From Halocynthiibacter sp. SDUM655004 (GTDB taxonomy: Bacteria; Pseudomonadota; Alphaproteobacteria; Rhodobacterales; Rhodobacteraceae), in assembly GCF_026015885.1 (NCBI RefSeq), contig NZ_JAPDUG010000001.1, positions 186,001 through 250,000 on the forward strand: a DNA stretch of 64,000 nt. Reading direction: 5' to 3'. Of this stretch, positions 26,718 to 36,759 are shown one piece after another; position 1 is the first letter of the stretch, and every line of letters starts with the position of its first letter. The notes below the pieces were generated by a model. The model searched no databases and was not told the origin of the DNA. It was given only the letters and a program-made list of their open reading frames with translations. The translations under genes were made by a program, and so were the position numbers.

Positions 26718-26738
26718 TAGGTAACTTTGGCTTACCTA
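26718..26738. repeat. Inverted repeat in the uppP-gltD intergenic region
   Basis: TAGGTAA, seven bases, TTACCTA: perfect 7-base arms, about 130 bases before the gltD start in a 219-base divergent region. A candidate operator; no regulator is recognised. Confidence 0.4.
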
Positions 26739-26869
26739 AAATGCAGGAGGCGCTACAAAAAATGTCATAAATCATGTCGTTTTTTCGTATATAGGTCAGT
26801 AATACTGCCTTTTCTTTTGTTCTGGCCTTGCGTAAAAGGTGCTTCCACTTAGATTTCGGAGGCTCCGCC

Positions 26870-28303
26870 ATGGCAAAACAGCCAATGCTAAAATTTGTGT
26901 CGCTTAATCGCGCAATGCCGACCAAACGGGAAGCAGAAGAGCGTAAGCAGGATTTCGACGAGATCTATGCCGAATTTGCCGCAGCAAAAGCCGCAGAGCA
27001 AGCTAGCCGTTGTAGCCAATGTGGTGTGCCTTATTGTCAGAGCCACTGCCCGCTGCACAATAACATCCCTGACTGGCTCAAATTGACTGCCGAAGGGCGT
27101 CTACAGGAAGCCTACGAAACATCCCAGTTTACGAACACGTTCCCCGAAATCTGTGGTCGTATTTGTCCGCAAGACCGTCTTTGCGAAGGCAACTGTGTGA
27201 TCGAACAATCCGGCCACGAAACAGTCACCATTGGTGCGGTTGAGAAATATTTGACCGACACTGCTTGGGAGAACGGCTGGGTCAAACCAATTGTGCCGGT
27301 TTCTGAGCGTGACGAAAGCGTGGGCATTATCGGCGCTGGTCCTGGCGGACTTGCCGCGGCTGATGTTCTGCGCCGCCAAGGTGTACAGGTAACTGTCTAT
27401 GATCGCTACGATCGCGCGGGCGGGTTGATGACATATGGCATCCCCGGCTTCAAACTCGAAAAAGATGTGGTTCAGAAACGGATCGAGCAGCTTGAAAAAG
27501 GCGGCGTGAAATTCGTTTTGAATTGTAATGTTGGCGAAGACATTACATTCCAAGCCATTCAGGGGCAGCATGACGCGGTTCTGATTGCGACTGGTGTTTA
27601 CAAGTCCCGCGACCTTCAAGCGCCGGGGTCCGGTGCAGAGGGCGTAGTTCGAGCGATTGATTACCTCACAGCGTCTAACAAAAAGAGCTTTGGCGATGAT
27701 GTGCCGGAGTTTGACGGCGGTGACCTGAATGCTGAAGGCAAGCGCGTTGTCGTTGTTGGCGGTGGTGATACCGCCATGGACTGTGTCCGGACCGCGATCC
27801 GTCAGGGTGCAAAGAGCGTGAAATGCCTTTACCGCCGTGACAAGGCCAACATGCCAGGTTCCCAGCGAGAGGTTCAGAACGCCGAAGAAGAAGGCGTGGA
27901 ATTTGTATGGCTCTCAGCGCCGAAGGGCTTCACTGGAGATACGGTTGAAAGCGTTCTGGTTCAGAAGATGCGCCTTGGCAAACCAGATGTATCCGGTCGC
28001 CAGTCACCAGAGGTCATTGAGGGTGCGGACTACGTAGAAGAAGCCGATCTTGTGGTTGCAGCGCTTGGGTTCATGCCAGAAGACCTGCCGACTCTTTGGG
28101 GCGAAGAGGCGCTTGAAGTGACCCGCTGGGGCACAATCAAGGCCAACTTCAAAACGCACGAAACCTCGCTTCCGGGCGTTTACGCTGTTGGCGACATTGT
28201 GCGCGGCGCGAGCCTTGTGGTTTGGGCGATCAAAGACGGGCGCGACGCTGCCGAGTCGATCCTCGATCACCTGAATTCCTCCAGCGCACAGGCTGCTGAG
28301 TAA
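26870..28303 (+). CDS. gltD: Glutamate synthase (NADPH) small subunit
   Basis: 477 residues. Feeds electrons from NADPH through FAD and 4Fe-4S clusters to the large subunit. N-terminal cluster cysteines in SRCSQCGVPYCQSHCPLHNN and CGRICPQDRLCEGNC; FAD motif IIGAGPGGLAAADVLRRQG; NADPH motif VVVVGGGDTAMDC; late GDIVRGASLVVWAI. ATG 26870 follows GGAGG. The order gltD-gltB, 74 bases apart, is common in alphaproteobacteria. Confidence 0.96.
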   Translation: MAKQPMLKFVSLNRAMPTKREAEERKQDFDEIYAEFAAAKAAEQASRCSQCGVPYCQSHCPLHNNIPDWLKLTAEGRLQEAYETSQFTNTFPEICGRICPQDRLCEGNCVIEQSGHETVTIGAVEKYLTDTAWENGWVKPIVPVSERDESVGIIGAGPGGLAAADVLRRQGVQVTVYDRYDRAGGLMTYGIPGFKLEKDVVQKRIEQLEKGGVKFVLNCNVGEDITFQAIQGQHDAVLIATGVYKSRDLQAPGSGAEGVVRAIDYLTASNKKSFGDDVPEFDGGDLNAEGKRVVVVGGGDTAMDCVRTAIRQGAKSVKCLYRRDKANMPGSQREVQNAEEEGVEFVWLSAPKGFTGDTVESVLVQKMRLGKPDVSGRQSPEVIEGADYVEEADLVVAALGFMPEDLPTLWGEEALEVTRWGTIKANFKTHETSLPGVYAVGDIVRGASLVVWAIKDGRDAAESILDHLNSSSAQAAE

Positions 28304-28377
28304 CCGAATAATTTGCGGACAGAGGCGAAAGCTCCCGCACCAGAATGTGCCCGAACGGGCAAATGTGGAGACTGAAC

Positions 28378-31300
28378 ATGACCAAGTTTGACCAAAACTG
28401 GAAAGCCGCCGAAGAGGCAAAACGCCAATGGATGGCCGAGAACGGCATGTATTCCGAAACAGACGAGCATTCCTCCTGCGGGGTTGGACTGGTTGTTTCG
28501 ATTGACGGGAAGCCTTCGCGGGCTGTTGTCGAGAATGGTATCAAGGCGCTTCGTGCGATTTGGCACCGCGGTGCTGTTGATGCTGACGGCAAAACAGGTG
28601 ATGGCGCGGGTATCCACGTTCAAATCCCGACCGAATTCTTCGAAGACCAAATCCGCCGCACTGGTCACGAGCCGCATGCCGGTGAACGCATTGCGGTTGG
28701 GCAGGTCTTCTTGCCACGTACCAATTTCGGCGCGCAGGAAACATGCCGGACTATCGTTGAGAGCGAAGTCCTTCGGATGGGTTACTATATTTATGGCTGG
28801 CGCCATGTGCCGGTTGATATCGATTGCCTCGGTGCAAAAGCCAACGCGACCCGCCCAGAGATCGAGCAAATCCTGATCAGCAACTCCAAAGGCGTTGATG
28901 AAGAGACGTTCGAGCGCGAGCTTTATGTCATTCGCCGCCGGATCGAAAAAGCCGCTGCCGCTGCGCAAGTACCAGAGCTTTATATCTGTTCGCTGTCCTG
29001 CCGTTCGATCATCTACAAAGGTATGATGTTGGCCGAGCAGGTGAGTGTTTTCTATCCTGACCTTGAGGACGAACGTTTCGAAAGCGCATTTGCAATCTAT
29101 CACCAGCGCTATTCGACAAACACATTCCCGCAGTGGTGGCTCGCACAGCCATTCCGCATGTTGGCTCACAACGGCGAGATCAACACCCTCAAGGGCAACG
29201 TCAACTGGATGAAGAGCCACGAAATCCGCATGGCCTCCGGTGCATTTGGCGAGATGGCAGAAGACATCAAGCCAATCATCGCAAGCGGCTCATCTGACTC
29301 TGCGGCGCTGGACTCTGTGTTTGAGGTTCTTGTCCGCGCTGGACGAAATGCTCCGATGGCCAAGACGATGCTTATCCCGGAAAGCTGGGCGCAGCAGGCT
29401 GTTGAGCTGCCCAAGGCTTGGCGCGACATGTATTCCTATTGCAACTCCGTAATGGAGCCGTGGGACGGCCCCGCCGCGCTTGCCATGACCGATGGTCGTT
29501 GGGTTTGCGCGGGTCTTGACCGTAACGGCCTGCGCCCCATGCGCTATGTCGTAACTGGTGACGGCATGCTGATCGCCGGTTCCGAAGCGGGTATGGTGCC
29601 AATCGAAGAAGCCAGTGTCGTTGAGAAAGGTGCGCTTGGACCAGGGCAGATCATTGCTGTCGATATGCAGGACGGTAAACTCTTCCACGACACTGAGATC
29701 AAGGATCAGCTTGCTGCGAGCCAGCCTTTTGGAGAATGGGTCCAGAAAATCAGCAACCTTGACGATCAGCTTTCTGACAAAACCGAGACGGCTGTATTCT
29801 CTGGACAGGAGCTTCGGACCCGTCAAGTTGCCGCTGGCTACACTGTCGAAGAGCTTGAGCAAATTCTCCAGCCAATGGCCGAAGACGCAAAAGAGGCGAT
29901 TGCCTCTATGGGTGACGATACGCCCAGCGCGGTTCTTTCCGAGCGGTACCGTCCGCTGAGCCACTTCTTCCGCCAGAACTTCTCTCAGGTGACGAACCCA
30001 CCGATTGACTCGCTTCGCGAATATCGCGTGATGAGCCTCAAGACACGGTTCGGAAACCTGAAGAACGTGCTGGATGAGGACTCCAGCCAGACAGAGATTA
30101 TCGTTCTGGAAAGCCCATTCATCGGCAACGCCCAATTTGACTCATTGATGGAGCATCTTGGACAGAGCGTTGTTACGCTTGACTGTACCTTCCCTGTAAA
30201 CGGTGATCCGTCAGAGTTGCGCCGTGGCCTTGATCGTATCCGTGCCGAAGCAGAGGACGCCGTTCGTTCTGGTGGTGCGCATATCGTGCTGTCTGATATC
30301 AACCAAGGGCCAGATCGCGCGGCCATGCCGATGATCCTTGCCACAAGTGCTGTGCATTCGCATCTGACGCGCAAAGGTCTTCGGACATTCTGTTCGATCT
30401 CCGTGCGGTCTGCTGAATGTATCGATCCGCACTACTTTGCCGTTCTGATCGGCTGTGGTGCAACAATCGTGAACGCGTATTTGGCCGAGGATTCACTCGC
30501 TGACCGTATCGAACGCGGTTTGATCGATTGTACGCTGACCGAGGCGGTGGCTCGCTATCGTGGCGCGATTGATGCTGGCCTTCTCAAGATTATGGCCAAG
30601 ATGGGGATTTCGGTGATTTCCTCCTATCGCGGTGGTCTGAACTTTGAGGCCGTTGGCCTGTCTCGTGCGATGGTTGCGGAGTATTTCCCTGGCCTCACTA
30701 GCCGTATTTCCGGCATCGGTGTGCTGGGTATTCAGCGCAAGGTCGAGGCTGTTCACAAGCTCGGTTGGGGCGGGGGCTCTGATGTCCTGCCAATCGGCGG
30801 TTTCTATAAATCGCGGAAGTCCGGCGAGTTCCACGCGTGGGAAGCGCAATCCATGCACATGCTTCAGGCTGCTTGTACCAAAGCGTCCTATGAGCTGTGG
30901 CAGCAGTTCTCTGCTAAAATGCGCGCGAACCCGCCAATCCATCTTCGCGATCTGCTGGCGATCCAACCACTTGGAAAAGCTATCCCGATCGAGGAAGTCG
31001 AGAGCATCACTGCAATCCGCAAGCGTTTCGTAACGCCAGGCATGTCCCTCGGTGCGCTCAGCCCAGAGGCCCACAAAACGCTTAACGTTGCAATGAACCG
31101 CATCGGCGCCAAATCTGACTCTGGCGAAGGCGGCGAAGATCCGGCGCATTTTGTTCCGGAGCCAAACGGCGACAACCCGTCTGCCAAGATCAAGCAGGTT
31201 GCTTCGGGGCGCTTCGGTGTAACTGCCGAATACCTGAACCAATGCGAAGAGCTTGAAATCAAGGTTGCCCAAGGCGCGAAGCCGGGTGAGGGCGGACAGC

Positions 31301-32913
31301 TTCCGGGCATGAAAGTGACCGATCTGATTGCGCGTCTGCGTCACTCGACAAAAGGTGTGACACTGATTTCGCCGCCACCACACCACGATATCTATTCCAT
31401 CGAGGATCTGGCGCAACTTATCTATGACCTCAAGCAGATCAACCCGCGCTGTAAGGTAACAGTTAAGCTCGTTGCGGCTTCAGGTGTTGGTACGATTGCT
31501 GCCGGCGTGGCCAAAGCCAAGGCCGACGTGATCCTGATTTCGGGTCACAACGGCGGAACAGGTGCATCGCCAGCCACCTCTATCAAATACGCGGGTCTTC
31601 CGTGGGAGATGGGTCTGACAGAGGCACATCAGGTTCTCGCAATGAACAACCTACGTGAGCGTGTAACGCTGCGCACGGATGGTGGCCTTCGTACTGGCCG
31701 CGATATTGTGATGGCAGCGATGATGGGTGCTGAAGAATACGGCATCGGAACTGCCGCACTGATTGCGATGGGCTGTATTATGGTTCGTCAGTGTCAGTCG
31801 AACACATGTCCGGTTGGTGTATGTACACAAGACGAAGACCTGCGTGCCAAGTTTAATGGTTCTGCTGAAAAGGTTGTGAACCTCATCACTTTCTATGCAC
31901 AAGAAGTTCGCGAAATTCTCGCCAGCATCGGTGCACGGAGCCTAGACGAAGTGATTGGCCGCGCTGATCTTCTGTCTCAGGTGAGCCGCGGTTCTGCGCA
32001 TCTTGACGATCTTGATCTCAACCCTCTGCTTATCAAAGTGGATGGCGCGGATAACATCGTTTATGACCGCAACAAACCACGCAACGCTGTGCCGGATACG
32101 CTGGATGCGCAAATCGTGAAAGACGCCGCGCGCTTCCTGAACGAAGGCGAGAAAATGCAGCTTCAGTACGCGGTGCAAAACACCGACCGTACAATTGGCA
32201 CACGCACATCGAGCCACATCGTTCAGAACTTCGGCATGCGCAACTCGCTACAGGCCGACCACCTGACTGTGAAACTCAATGGTTCGGCTGGTCAGTCTCT
32301 TGGTGCTTTTGCCGCGCCTGGTCTCAAGATCGAGGTGTCCGGCGATGCGAACGACTACGTAGGCAAGGGTCTTTCCGGAGGTACAATCGTCGTACGTCCG
32401 CCAATGAACTCGCCTCTTGTAGCTGCTGACAACACTATCATCGGCAACACTGTCCTGTACGGTGCAACGGATGGCTATCTCTTTGCGGCTGGTCGTGCTG
32501 GTGAGCGCTTCGCGGTGCGGAACTCCGGCGCCAAGGTTGTGATCGAGGGCTGCGGCGCTTCGGGTTGTGAATATATGACTGGCGGTGTTGCTGTTATCCT
32601 TGGTGACATCAGCGCAAACTTCGGCGCAGGCATGACCGGTGGTATGGCTTATGTTTATGACCCATCGGGCAGCGCATGCGATCTGATGAACATGGAAACA
32701 TTGGTGACATGCCCTGTAACCGTTGATCATTGGGAGGCCCAACTTAAGGGTCTTATCGAGCGCCATGTCGAGGAAACCGGAAGCATCAAAGCTGCGGAAA
32801 TCCTGCGTCATTGGGATATCGAGAAATCGCATTTCGTGCAGATTTGTCCGAAAGAGATGCTCAAACATATCCCGCATCCGCTCAGCAACGAAACAGACGC
32901 TGCTCGGGCCTAA
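28378..32913 (+). CDS. gltB: Glutamate synthase large subunit
   Basis: 1511 residues, full length. Transfers the glutamine amide to 2-oxoglutarate. The N-terminal class II amidotransferase domain starts at Cys34 (EHSSCGVGLV) after a propeptide that must be removed. The FMN/synthase domain contains SGHNGGTGASPATSIKYAGL, and the 3Fe-4S cysteines lie in CIMVRQCQSNTCPVGVC. The C-terminal glycine-rich GXGXG helix domain is intact (CGASGCEYMTGGVAVILG). ATG 28378 with GGAG upstream. Confidence 0.97.
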   Translation: MTKFDQNWKAAEEAKRQWMAENGMYSETDEHSSCGVGLVVSIDGKPSRAVVENGIKALRAIWHRGAVDADGKTGDGAGIHVQIPTEFFEDQIRRTGHEPHAGERIAVGQVFLPRTNFGAQETCRTIVESEVLRMGYYIYGWRHVPVDIDCLGAKANATRPEIEQILISNSKGVDEETFERELYVIRRRIEKAAAAAQVPELYICSLSCRSIIYKGMMLAEQVSVFYPDLEDERFESAFAIYHQRYSTNTFPQWWLAQPFRMLAHNGEINTLKGNVNWMKSHEIRMASGAFGEMAEDIKPIIASGSSDSAALDSVFEVLVRAGRNAPMAKTMLIPESWAQQAVELPKAWRDMYSYCNSVMEPWDGPAALAMTDGRWVCAGLDRNGLRPMRYVVTGDGMLIAGSEAGMVPIEEASVVEKGALGPGQIIAVDMQDGKLFHDTEIKDQLAASQPFGEWVQKISNLDDQLSDKTETAVFSGQELRTRQVAAGYTVEELEQILQPMAEDAKEAIASMGDDTPSAVLSERYRPLSHFFRQNFSQVTNPPIDSLREYRVMSLKTRFGNLKNVLDEDSSQTEIIVLESPFIGNAQFDSLMEHLGQSVVTLDCTFPVNGDPSELRRGLDRIRAEAEDAVRSGGAHIVLSDINQGPDRAAMPMILATSAVHSHLTRKGLRTFCSISVRSAECIDPHYFAVLIGCGATIVNAYLAEDSLADRIERGLIDCTLTEAVARYRGAIDAGLLKIMAKMGISVISSYRGGLNFEAVGLSRAMVAEYFPGLTSRISGIGVLGIQRKVEAVHKLGWGGGSDVLPIGGFYKSRKSGEFHAWEAQSMHMLQAACTKASYELWQQFSAKMRANPPIHLRDLLAIQPLGKAIPIEEVESITAIRKRFVTPGMSLGALSPEAHKTLNVAMNRIGAKSDSGEGGEDPAHFVPEPNGDNPSAKIKQVASGRFGVTAEYLNQCEELEIKVAQGAKPGEGGQLPGMKVTDLIARLRHSTKGVTLISPPPHHDIYSIEDLAQLIYDLKQINPRCKVTVKLVAASGVGTIAAGVAKAKADVILISGHNGGTGASPATSIKYAGLPWEMGLTEAHQVLAMNNLRERVTLRTDGGLRTGRDIVMAAMMGAEEYGIGTAALIAMGCIMVRQCQSNTCPVGVCTQDEDLRAKFNGSAEKVVNLITFYAQEVREILASIGARSLDEVIGRADLLSQVSRGSAHLDDLDLNPLLIKVDGADNIVYDRNKPRNAVPDTLDAQIVKDAARFLNEGEKMQLQYAVQNTDRTIGTRTSSHIVQNFGMRNSLQADHLTVKLNGSAGQSLGAFAAPGLKIEVSGDANDYVGKGLSGGTIVVRPPMNSPLVAADNTIIGNTVLYGATDGYLFAAGRAGERFAVRNSGAKVVIEGCGASGCEYMTGGVAVILGDISANFGAGMTGGMAYVYDPSGSACDLMNMETLVTCPVTVDHWEAQLKGLIERHVEETGSIKAAEILRHWDIEKSHFVQICPKEMLKHIPHPLSNETDAARA

Positions 32914-32938
32914 CCCGGCCAATCGCACGAGTAGATTA

Positions 32939-32970
32939 TTGCGGCCCGACCTTTACGGATCGGGCCGCAA
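32939..32970 (+). terminator. Hairpin terminator after gltB
   Basis: TTGCGGCCCGA, 10-base loop, TCGGGCCGCAA: a perfect 11-pair GC-rich stem 26 bases after the gltB stop. The run of T is poor (TTGCGTTTGG), so it may act together with Rho or mainly as a 3' end stabiliser. Confidence 0.65.
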
Positions 32971-33004
32971 TTGCGTTTGGCTGACTTGACCGCTCCTCGA
33001 ATGC

Positions 33005-33799
33005 ATGGTTCCTAGAAGCGTGGCAAAACGAGCAAAAAAGAAACCGGCCAAAGCGCCAGCAAAGAAACAGAGCAAACGGGCAAAGCCAAAGGCAAAACCC
33101 GAAAGCGATGGCGGCTGGCGTATATTCGCGCCGTTCCGCCGCGCGCGGAAATGGATTGTCCGTGGCGCTTTGGGCGTCTTGGCTTTGATTTTAGCGGTTG
33201 TTTTCCTCTTTGGTTTCGTTGCGCCGCCGACAACACCTTATATCGTTTCGGAAGCGCGCCGATTGGGCGGTATTGATCGTTCGTGGATTGCGTTTGAGGA
33301 TGTCGCCTCTGTAATGCCCCGAAGCGTGGTTGCGGCAGAGGATGCGAATTTCTGTTCTCACTGGGGCTTTGACATGGAAGCCATCCGTGAGGCCCTTGAA
33401 GCCGGTGGGCAGCGTGGCGCCTCGACTATATCGCAGCAAGTCGTGAAAAACGTCTTCCTCTGGCAAGGCCGCTCATGGCCTCGAAAAGCAATGGAGGCGA
33501 GTTTGACCCCTCTTGTTGAGGCTTTGTGGAGCAAGCAGCGTATCCTTGAGGTTTACTTGAACGTTGCCGAATTTGACGAAGGTGTTTTTGGGGTCGAGGC
33601 GGCCGCCCACCATTATTTCAAAACCCATCCGTCAAAGCTTACAGCCCGTCAGGCGAGCCTTCTCGCGGCGGTCTTGCCAAACCCCAAGGGCCGCTCCGCT
33701 TCAAATCCGTCTTCGTGGTTGTCGCGACGGGCCAACAGCATTGCCGACGGGGCGGCTACAATTCGCGCGGATGGTCGCGCAGAGTGTTTCGAAGGTTGA
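33005..33799 (+). CDS. mtgA: Monofunctional biosynthetic peptidoglycan transglycosylase
   Basis: 264 residues. Polymerises lipid II glycan strands. A lysine/alanine-rich cytoplasmic tail (residues 8-36) precedes one membrane anchor (WIVRGALGVLALILAVVFLF). The GT51 domain has the catalytic VVAAEDANFCSHWGFD, the RGASTISQQVVKNVFLW motif and LEVYLNVAEFDEGVFGVEAA. All five GT51 motifs can be followed. Confidence 0.93.
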   Translation: MVPRSVAKRAKKKPAKAPAKKQSKRAKPKAKPESDGGWRIFAPFRRARKWIVRGALGVLALILAVVFLFGFVAPPTTPYIVSEARRLGGIDRSWIAFEDVASVMPRSVVAAEDANFCSHWGFDMEAIREALEAGGQRGASTISQQVVKNVFLWQGRSWPRKAMEASLTPLVEALWSKQRILEVYLNVAEFDEGVFGVEAAAHHYFKTHPSKLTARQASLLAAVLPNPKGRSASNPSSWLSRRANSIADGAATIRADGRAECFEG

Positions 33800-33853
33800 A
33801 CTACCTGTCGTTTCACGGCAATTAGAGAGAAACCCAGCAAGAGTGTTCATTCT

Positions 33854-34519
33854 ATGATCCGACTTTTTCACGTTCCCCTTTCTCCGTTTTGTCGCAAAGT
33901 TCGACTCAGTCTCGCTGAGAAAAAGCTGGAGGTTGAGCTTGTTGAAGAGCGCTATTGGGAAAAGGATAGCGAGTTCTTGCGCCGCAATCCTGCGGCCAAG
34001 GTGCCCGTTCTGAAGATGGATGGGCTGATGATGGCCGAAAGCAGCGCGATCTGTGAGTACATCGAAGAAAAGCATCCTTCGCCAGCATTGTTGCCCAAGG
34101 GCGCGGCGGAGCGTTTTGAAGTGCGGCGCATGGTGAGCTGGTTTGACGATAAGTTCCACCATGAGGTTACCTCCAAACTGCTGTATGAGCGCGTAAATAA
34201 AAAGGTGATGTCGCAGGGGTATCCCGACTCTGCAAATGTGAAGGCGGGCGCGCGCAACATCAAATATCACATTGATTATATGGGTTGGCTTCTGGACCAG
34301 CGCCGCTGGCTCGCCGGTGATGTTATGACGCTTGCGGATTTCGCAGCGGCCGCGCATTTCTCCGCGCTTGATTACATTTCGGATGTGGATTGGAACCGCA
34401 ACGAGAATGTCAAAATGTGGTACGCCAAAATCAAATCCCGTCCTGCCTTCCGTTCGCTTTTGGCGGATCAGATTCCAGGCTACCCACCCGCACAGCACTA
34501 TGCGGACCTTGATTTTTGA
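33854..34519 (+). CDS. Glutathione S-transferase family protein
   Basis: 221 residues: thioredoxin-fold N-terminal domain starting [20 protein letters not shown] with Ser/Cys in the SPFC position, the [13 protein letters not shown] and [11 protein letters not shown] glutathione-binding blocks, and a helical C-terminal domain. Its TGA stop overlaps the TTG start of queG, so the two are coupled. Substrate unknown. Confidence 0.88.
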   Translation: MIRLFHVPLSPFCRKVRLSLAEKKLEVELVEERYWEKDSEFLRRNPAAKVPVLKMDGLMMAESSAICEYIEEKHPSPALLPKGAAERFEVRRMVSWFDDKFHHEVTSKLLYERVNKKVMSQGYPDSANVKAGARNIKYHIDYMGWLLDQRRWLAGDVMTLADFAAAAHFSALDYISDVDWNRNENVKMWYAKIKSRPAFRSLLADQIPGYPPAQHYADLDF

Positions 34520-35550
34520 GTGATGACTTACGAGAAAAACTTGAGGCCTACGCGCTAGAGGCCGGATTTGCCAAAATGGGCATCTGTCGGCCGGATGCTG
34601 TACCTGAAATTGCTTCCCGACTTGCCGAATACGTTGACAAGGGCCGCCATGGCCAGATGGGGTGGATGGCGGAGCGTATGCACTGGAGAGGCGCGCCGGA
34701 TGCGCTTTGGCCTGAAGCAAAATCTGTCATTATGTTGGCCGAGCCTTATACCCAAGAGTTCGATCCTCGAGATGTACTCGAGATGCCTGATCGCGGCGCG
34801 ATTAGCGTTTATGCCCAAAACCGCGATTACCATGACATTGTCAAGAAGCGCCTCAAGCGTGTCGGGCGGTGGCTGATCGAGCAAGCGCCCGAAGCGCAGA
34901 TCAAGGTTTTCGTTGACACCGCCCCGGTCATGGAAAAGCCGCTTGCTGCAGCGGCGGGGCTTGGCTGGCAGGGGAAGCACACCAATCTAATATCGCGGGA
35001 TCTTGGCAGTTGGTTTTTCCTTGGTGCGATTTTCACAACGGTCGAGTTTGCGCCTGATGATCGCGTACGCGAGACCTGCGGGAGTTGCCGCGCGTGCCTT
35101 GATGTCTGTCCGACCGACGCTTTTCCTGCGCCTTACCAACTCGATGCGCGGCGGTGCATTTCCTATCTCACAATCGAGCATCATGGCCCGATAGACGAAG
35201 AGCTGCGCGGCCTGATGGGTAACCATATCTACGGGTGCGATGATTGCCTTGCGGCTTGTCCGTGGAACAAGTTCGCGGTTGAGGCCAGCGAGATGCGCTA
35301 TGCGGCCAAAGATGATTTGATCGCGCCGAAGCTTGCCGAGCTTGCAACTCTGGACGACACAGAGTTCCGCCAGAAATTTGCTGGCTCGCCCGTTAAGCGG
35401 ATCGGGCGCAACCGGTTCATCCGCAACGTACTTTACGCCATTGGTAACTCGGGTGACACGACGCTGCGCGCAAGTGCTGCGGCGCATCTCGAGGATCCGG
35501 ATGAGACCGTCTCCGATGCCGCGCGCTGGGCTGTTGCCCAACTCACATAA
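34516..35550 (+). CDS. queG: Epoxyqueuosine reductase
   Basis: 344 residues. Last step of queuosine synthesis in tRNA, a cobalamin and iron-sulfur enzyme. The start is TTG 34516 in a TTGA overlap with the upstream stop; no in-frame ATG lies before Met17 (AKMGICRPD). Two 4Fe-4S motifs: [19 protein letters not shown] and [13 protein letters not shown]; the conserved [20 protein letters not shown] block is intact. A C-terminal HEAT-like repeat begins near [12 protein letters not shown]. Confidence 0.94.
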   Translation: MSDDLREKLEAYALEAGFAKMGICRPDAVPEIASRLAEYVDKGRHGQMGWMAERMHWRGAPDALWPEAKSVIMLAEPYTQEFDPRDVLEMPDRGAISVYAQNRDYHDIVKKRLKRVGRWLIEQAPEAQIKVFVDTAPVMEKPLAAAAGLGWQGKHTNLISRDLGSWFFLGAIFTTVEFAPDDRVRETCGSCRACLDVCPTDAFPAPYQLDARRCISYLTIEHHGPIDEELRGLMGNHIYGCDDCLAACPWNKFAVEASEMRYAAKDDLIAPKLAELATLDDTEFRQKFAGSPVKRIGRNRFIRNVLYAIGNSGDTTLRASAAAHLEDPDETVSDAARWAVAQLT

Positions 35551-35578
35551 CCCAATGCCCTTAGGGGCTGGAGCAAAC

Positions 35579-36496
35579 ATGAACCATTACGCAGGAATAC
35601 TGTCGAAGCTTTTGTCCGTAACAATTTTTATGGGCATGGCGACCTGCGTCAAAGCGGTTTCTGGCGATATCCCAGCCGGAGAGATCGTATTCTTCCGCTC
35701 TTTCTTTGCGCTTCCGGTAATCATCGTTTGGCTTGCGATGTCGCACAATCTTCCGAATGGATTGCGTGCCGCTAATCCGCTTGGCCATGTGTGGCGTGGC
35801 TTCATGGGGATTATCGCAATGGGGTTCGGCTTCTCTGCGATCGGCCTGCTACCGTTGCCGGAATTTACCGCGATTGGCTATGCCGCACCGCTTCTGGTGG
35901 TTATTTTTGCGGCGATGTTCCTCAATGAAAAGGTCGGTGTGTTCAGGTTGTCAGCCGTGACTGTTGGCCTAATTGGGGTGATCGTTGTGATCTATCCGCG
36001 CTTGTCGATTGGAGGTGGTGGGCTTGGCGACAGAGAGGCGCTGGGCGCGCTTCTTGCTCTTATGGGCGCGTGTTTCGCCGCCCTTGCACAGGTGTTCATA
36101 CGTAAGATGACCAAGACAGAAACGACAAGCGCAATTGTGTTTTGGTTCTCCGTAACTGGTTCGGTTATGGCTTTGTTTACCATTCCTTTCGGCTGGGTTA
36201 TGCCTGACGGGCGAGAGTTGTTGCTCTTGGTGCTATCGGGCATCCTCGGAGGACTGGGGCAAATTTTCCTGACGACAAGCTATCGGCTTTCCGACGCATC
36301 TCTCGTCGCACCGTTTGCTTATGCGTCGATGATTCTGTCAATTGCTGTTGGGTATTTCGTATTTGACGAAGTACCCACGGTTATCATGCTCATCGGTGCT
36401 TCAATCATCATTTCCGCGGGAATTGCGATTATTCTGCGAGAACGGCACCTTGGCCTCAAACGCGCGCAGCAGCGCAAAAGCGACAGCAGCTTCTAA
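35579..36496 (+). CDS. DMT-superfamily (EamA) transporter
   Basis: 305 residues with ten hydrophobic helices in two EamA repeats. The first repeat has AGEIVFFRSFFALPVIIVWL and FTAIGYAAPLLVVIFAAMFL; the second ends ASLVAPFAYASMILSIAVGYF. GGAG precedes ATG 35579; the frame open from 35333 lies inside queG. Substrate unknown. Confidence 0.88.
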   Translation: MNHYAGILSKLLSVTIFMGMATCVKAVSGDIPAGEIVFFRSFFALPVIIVWLAMSHNLPNGLRAANPLGHVWRGFMGIIAMGFGFSAIGLLPLPEFTAIGYAAPLLVVIFAAMFLNEKVGVFRLSAVTVGLIGVIVVIYPRLSIGGGGLGDREALGALLALMGACFAALAQVFIRKMTKTETTSAIVFWFSVTGSVMALFTIPFGWVMPDGRELLLLVLSGILGGLGQIFLTTSYRLSDASLVAPFAYASMILSIAVGYFVFDEVPTVIMLIGASIIISAGIAIILRERHLGLKRAQQRKSDSSF

Positions 36497-36561
36497 GGCC
36501 AGATTTGGGCGAAACCGCCGTTTTGTGCTAGGATGGGGGACAGCCAGATTTGGAGGGTCCC

Positions 36562-36759
36562 ATGAAAAGACATTTGCTTGATCACCCGCGTACCCGCGAA
36601 GACAGCAATCTAATTCAAAAGTTCAACAGAGTCCGGCGCAACCTCGGGAGTTTCGGCCCGCATGAGTCGATCCGTTCGCTACATCGCCGGAGTCACGCGG
36701 CAGAGCCTGGCAATGCGCGCATGGTGCAATACGCCAGAATCCACCGCGCGCAATCCTAG
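36562..36759 (+). CDS. Possible small basic protein
   Basis: 65 residues, rich in Arg and His (MKRHLLDHPRTREDSNLIQK). A GGAGGGT ribosome site five bases before ATG 36562 and the absence of another gene in this gap support it. Its TAG stop shares a CTAG tetramer with the convergent ilvE stop, as in other gene pairs of this window. No family recognised. Confidence 0.45.
   Translation: MKRHLLDHPRTREDSNLIQKFNRVRRNLGSFGPHESIRSLHRRSHAAEPGNARMVQYARIHRAQS

Noticed and set aside
30493-31416. 307-codon minus-strand frame inside gltB
   Set aside because: Lies opposite the conserved synthase domain; no protein family features.
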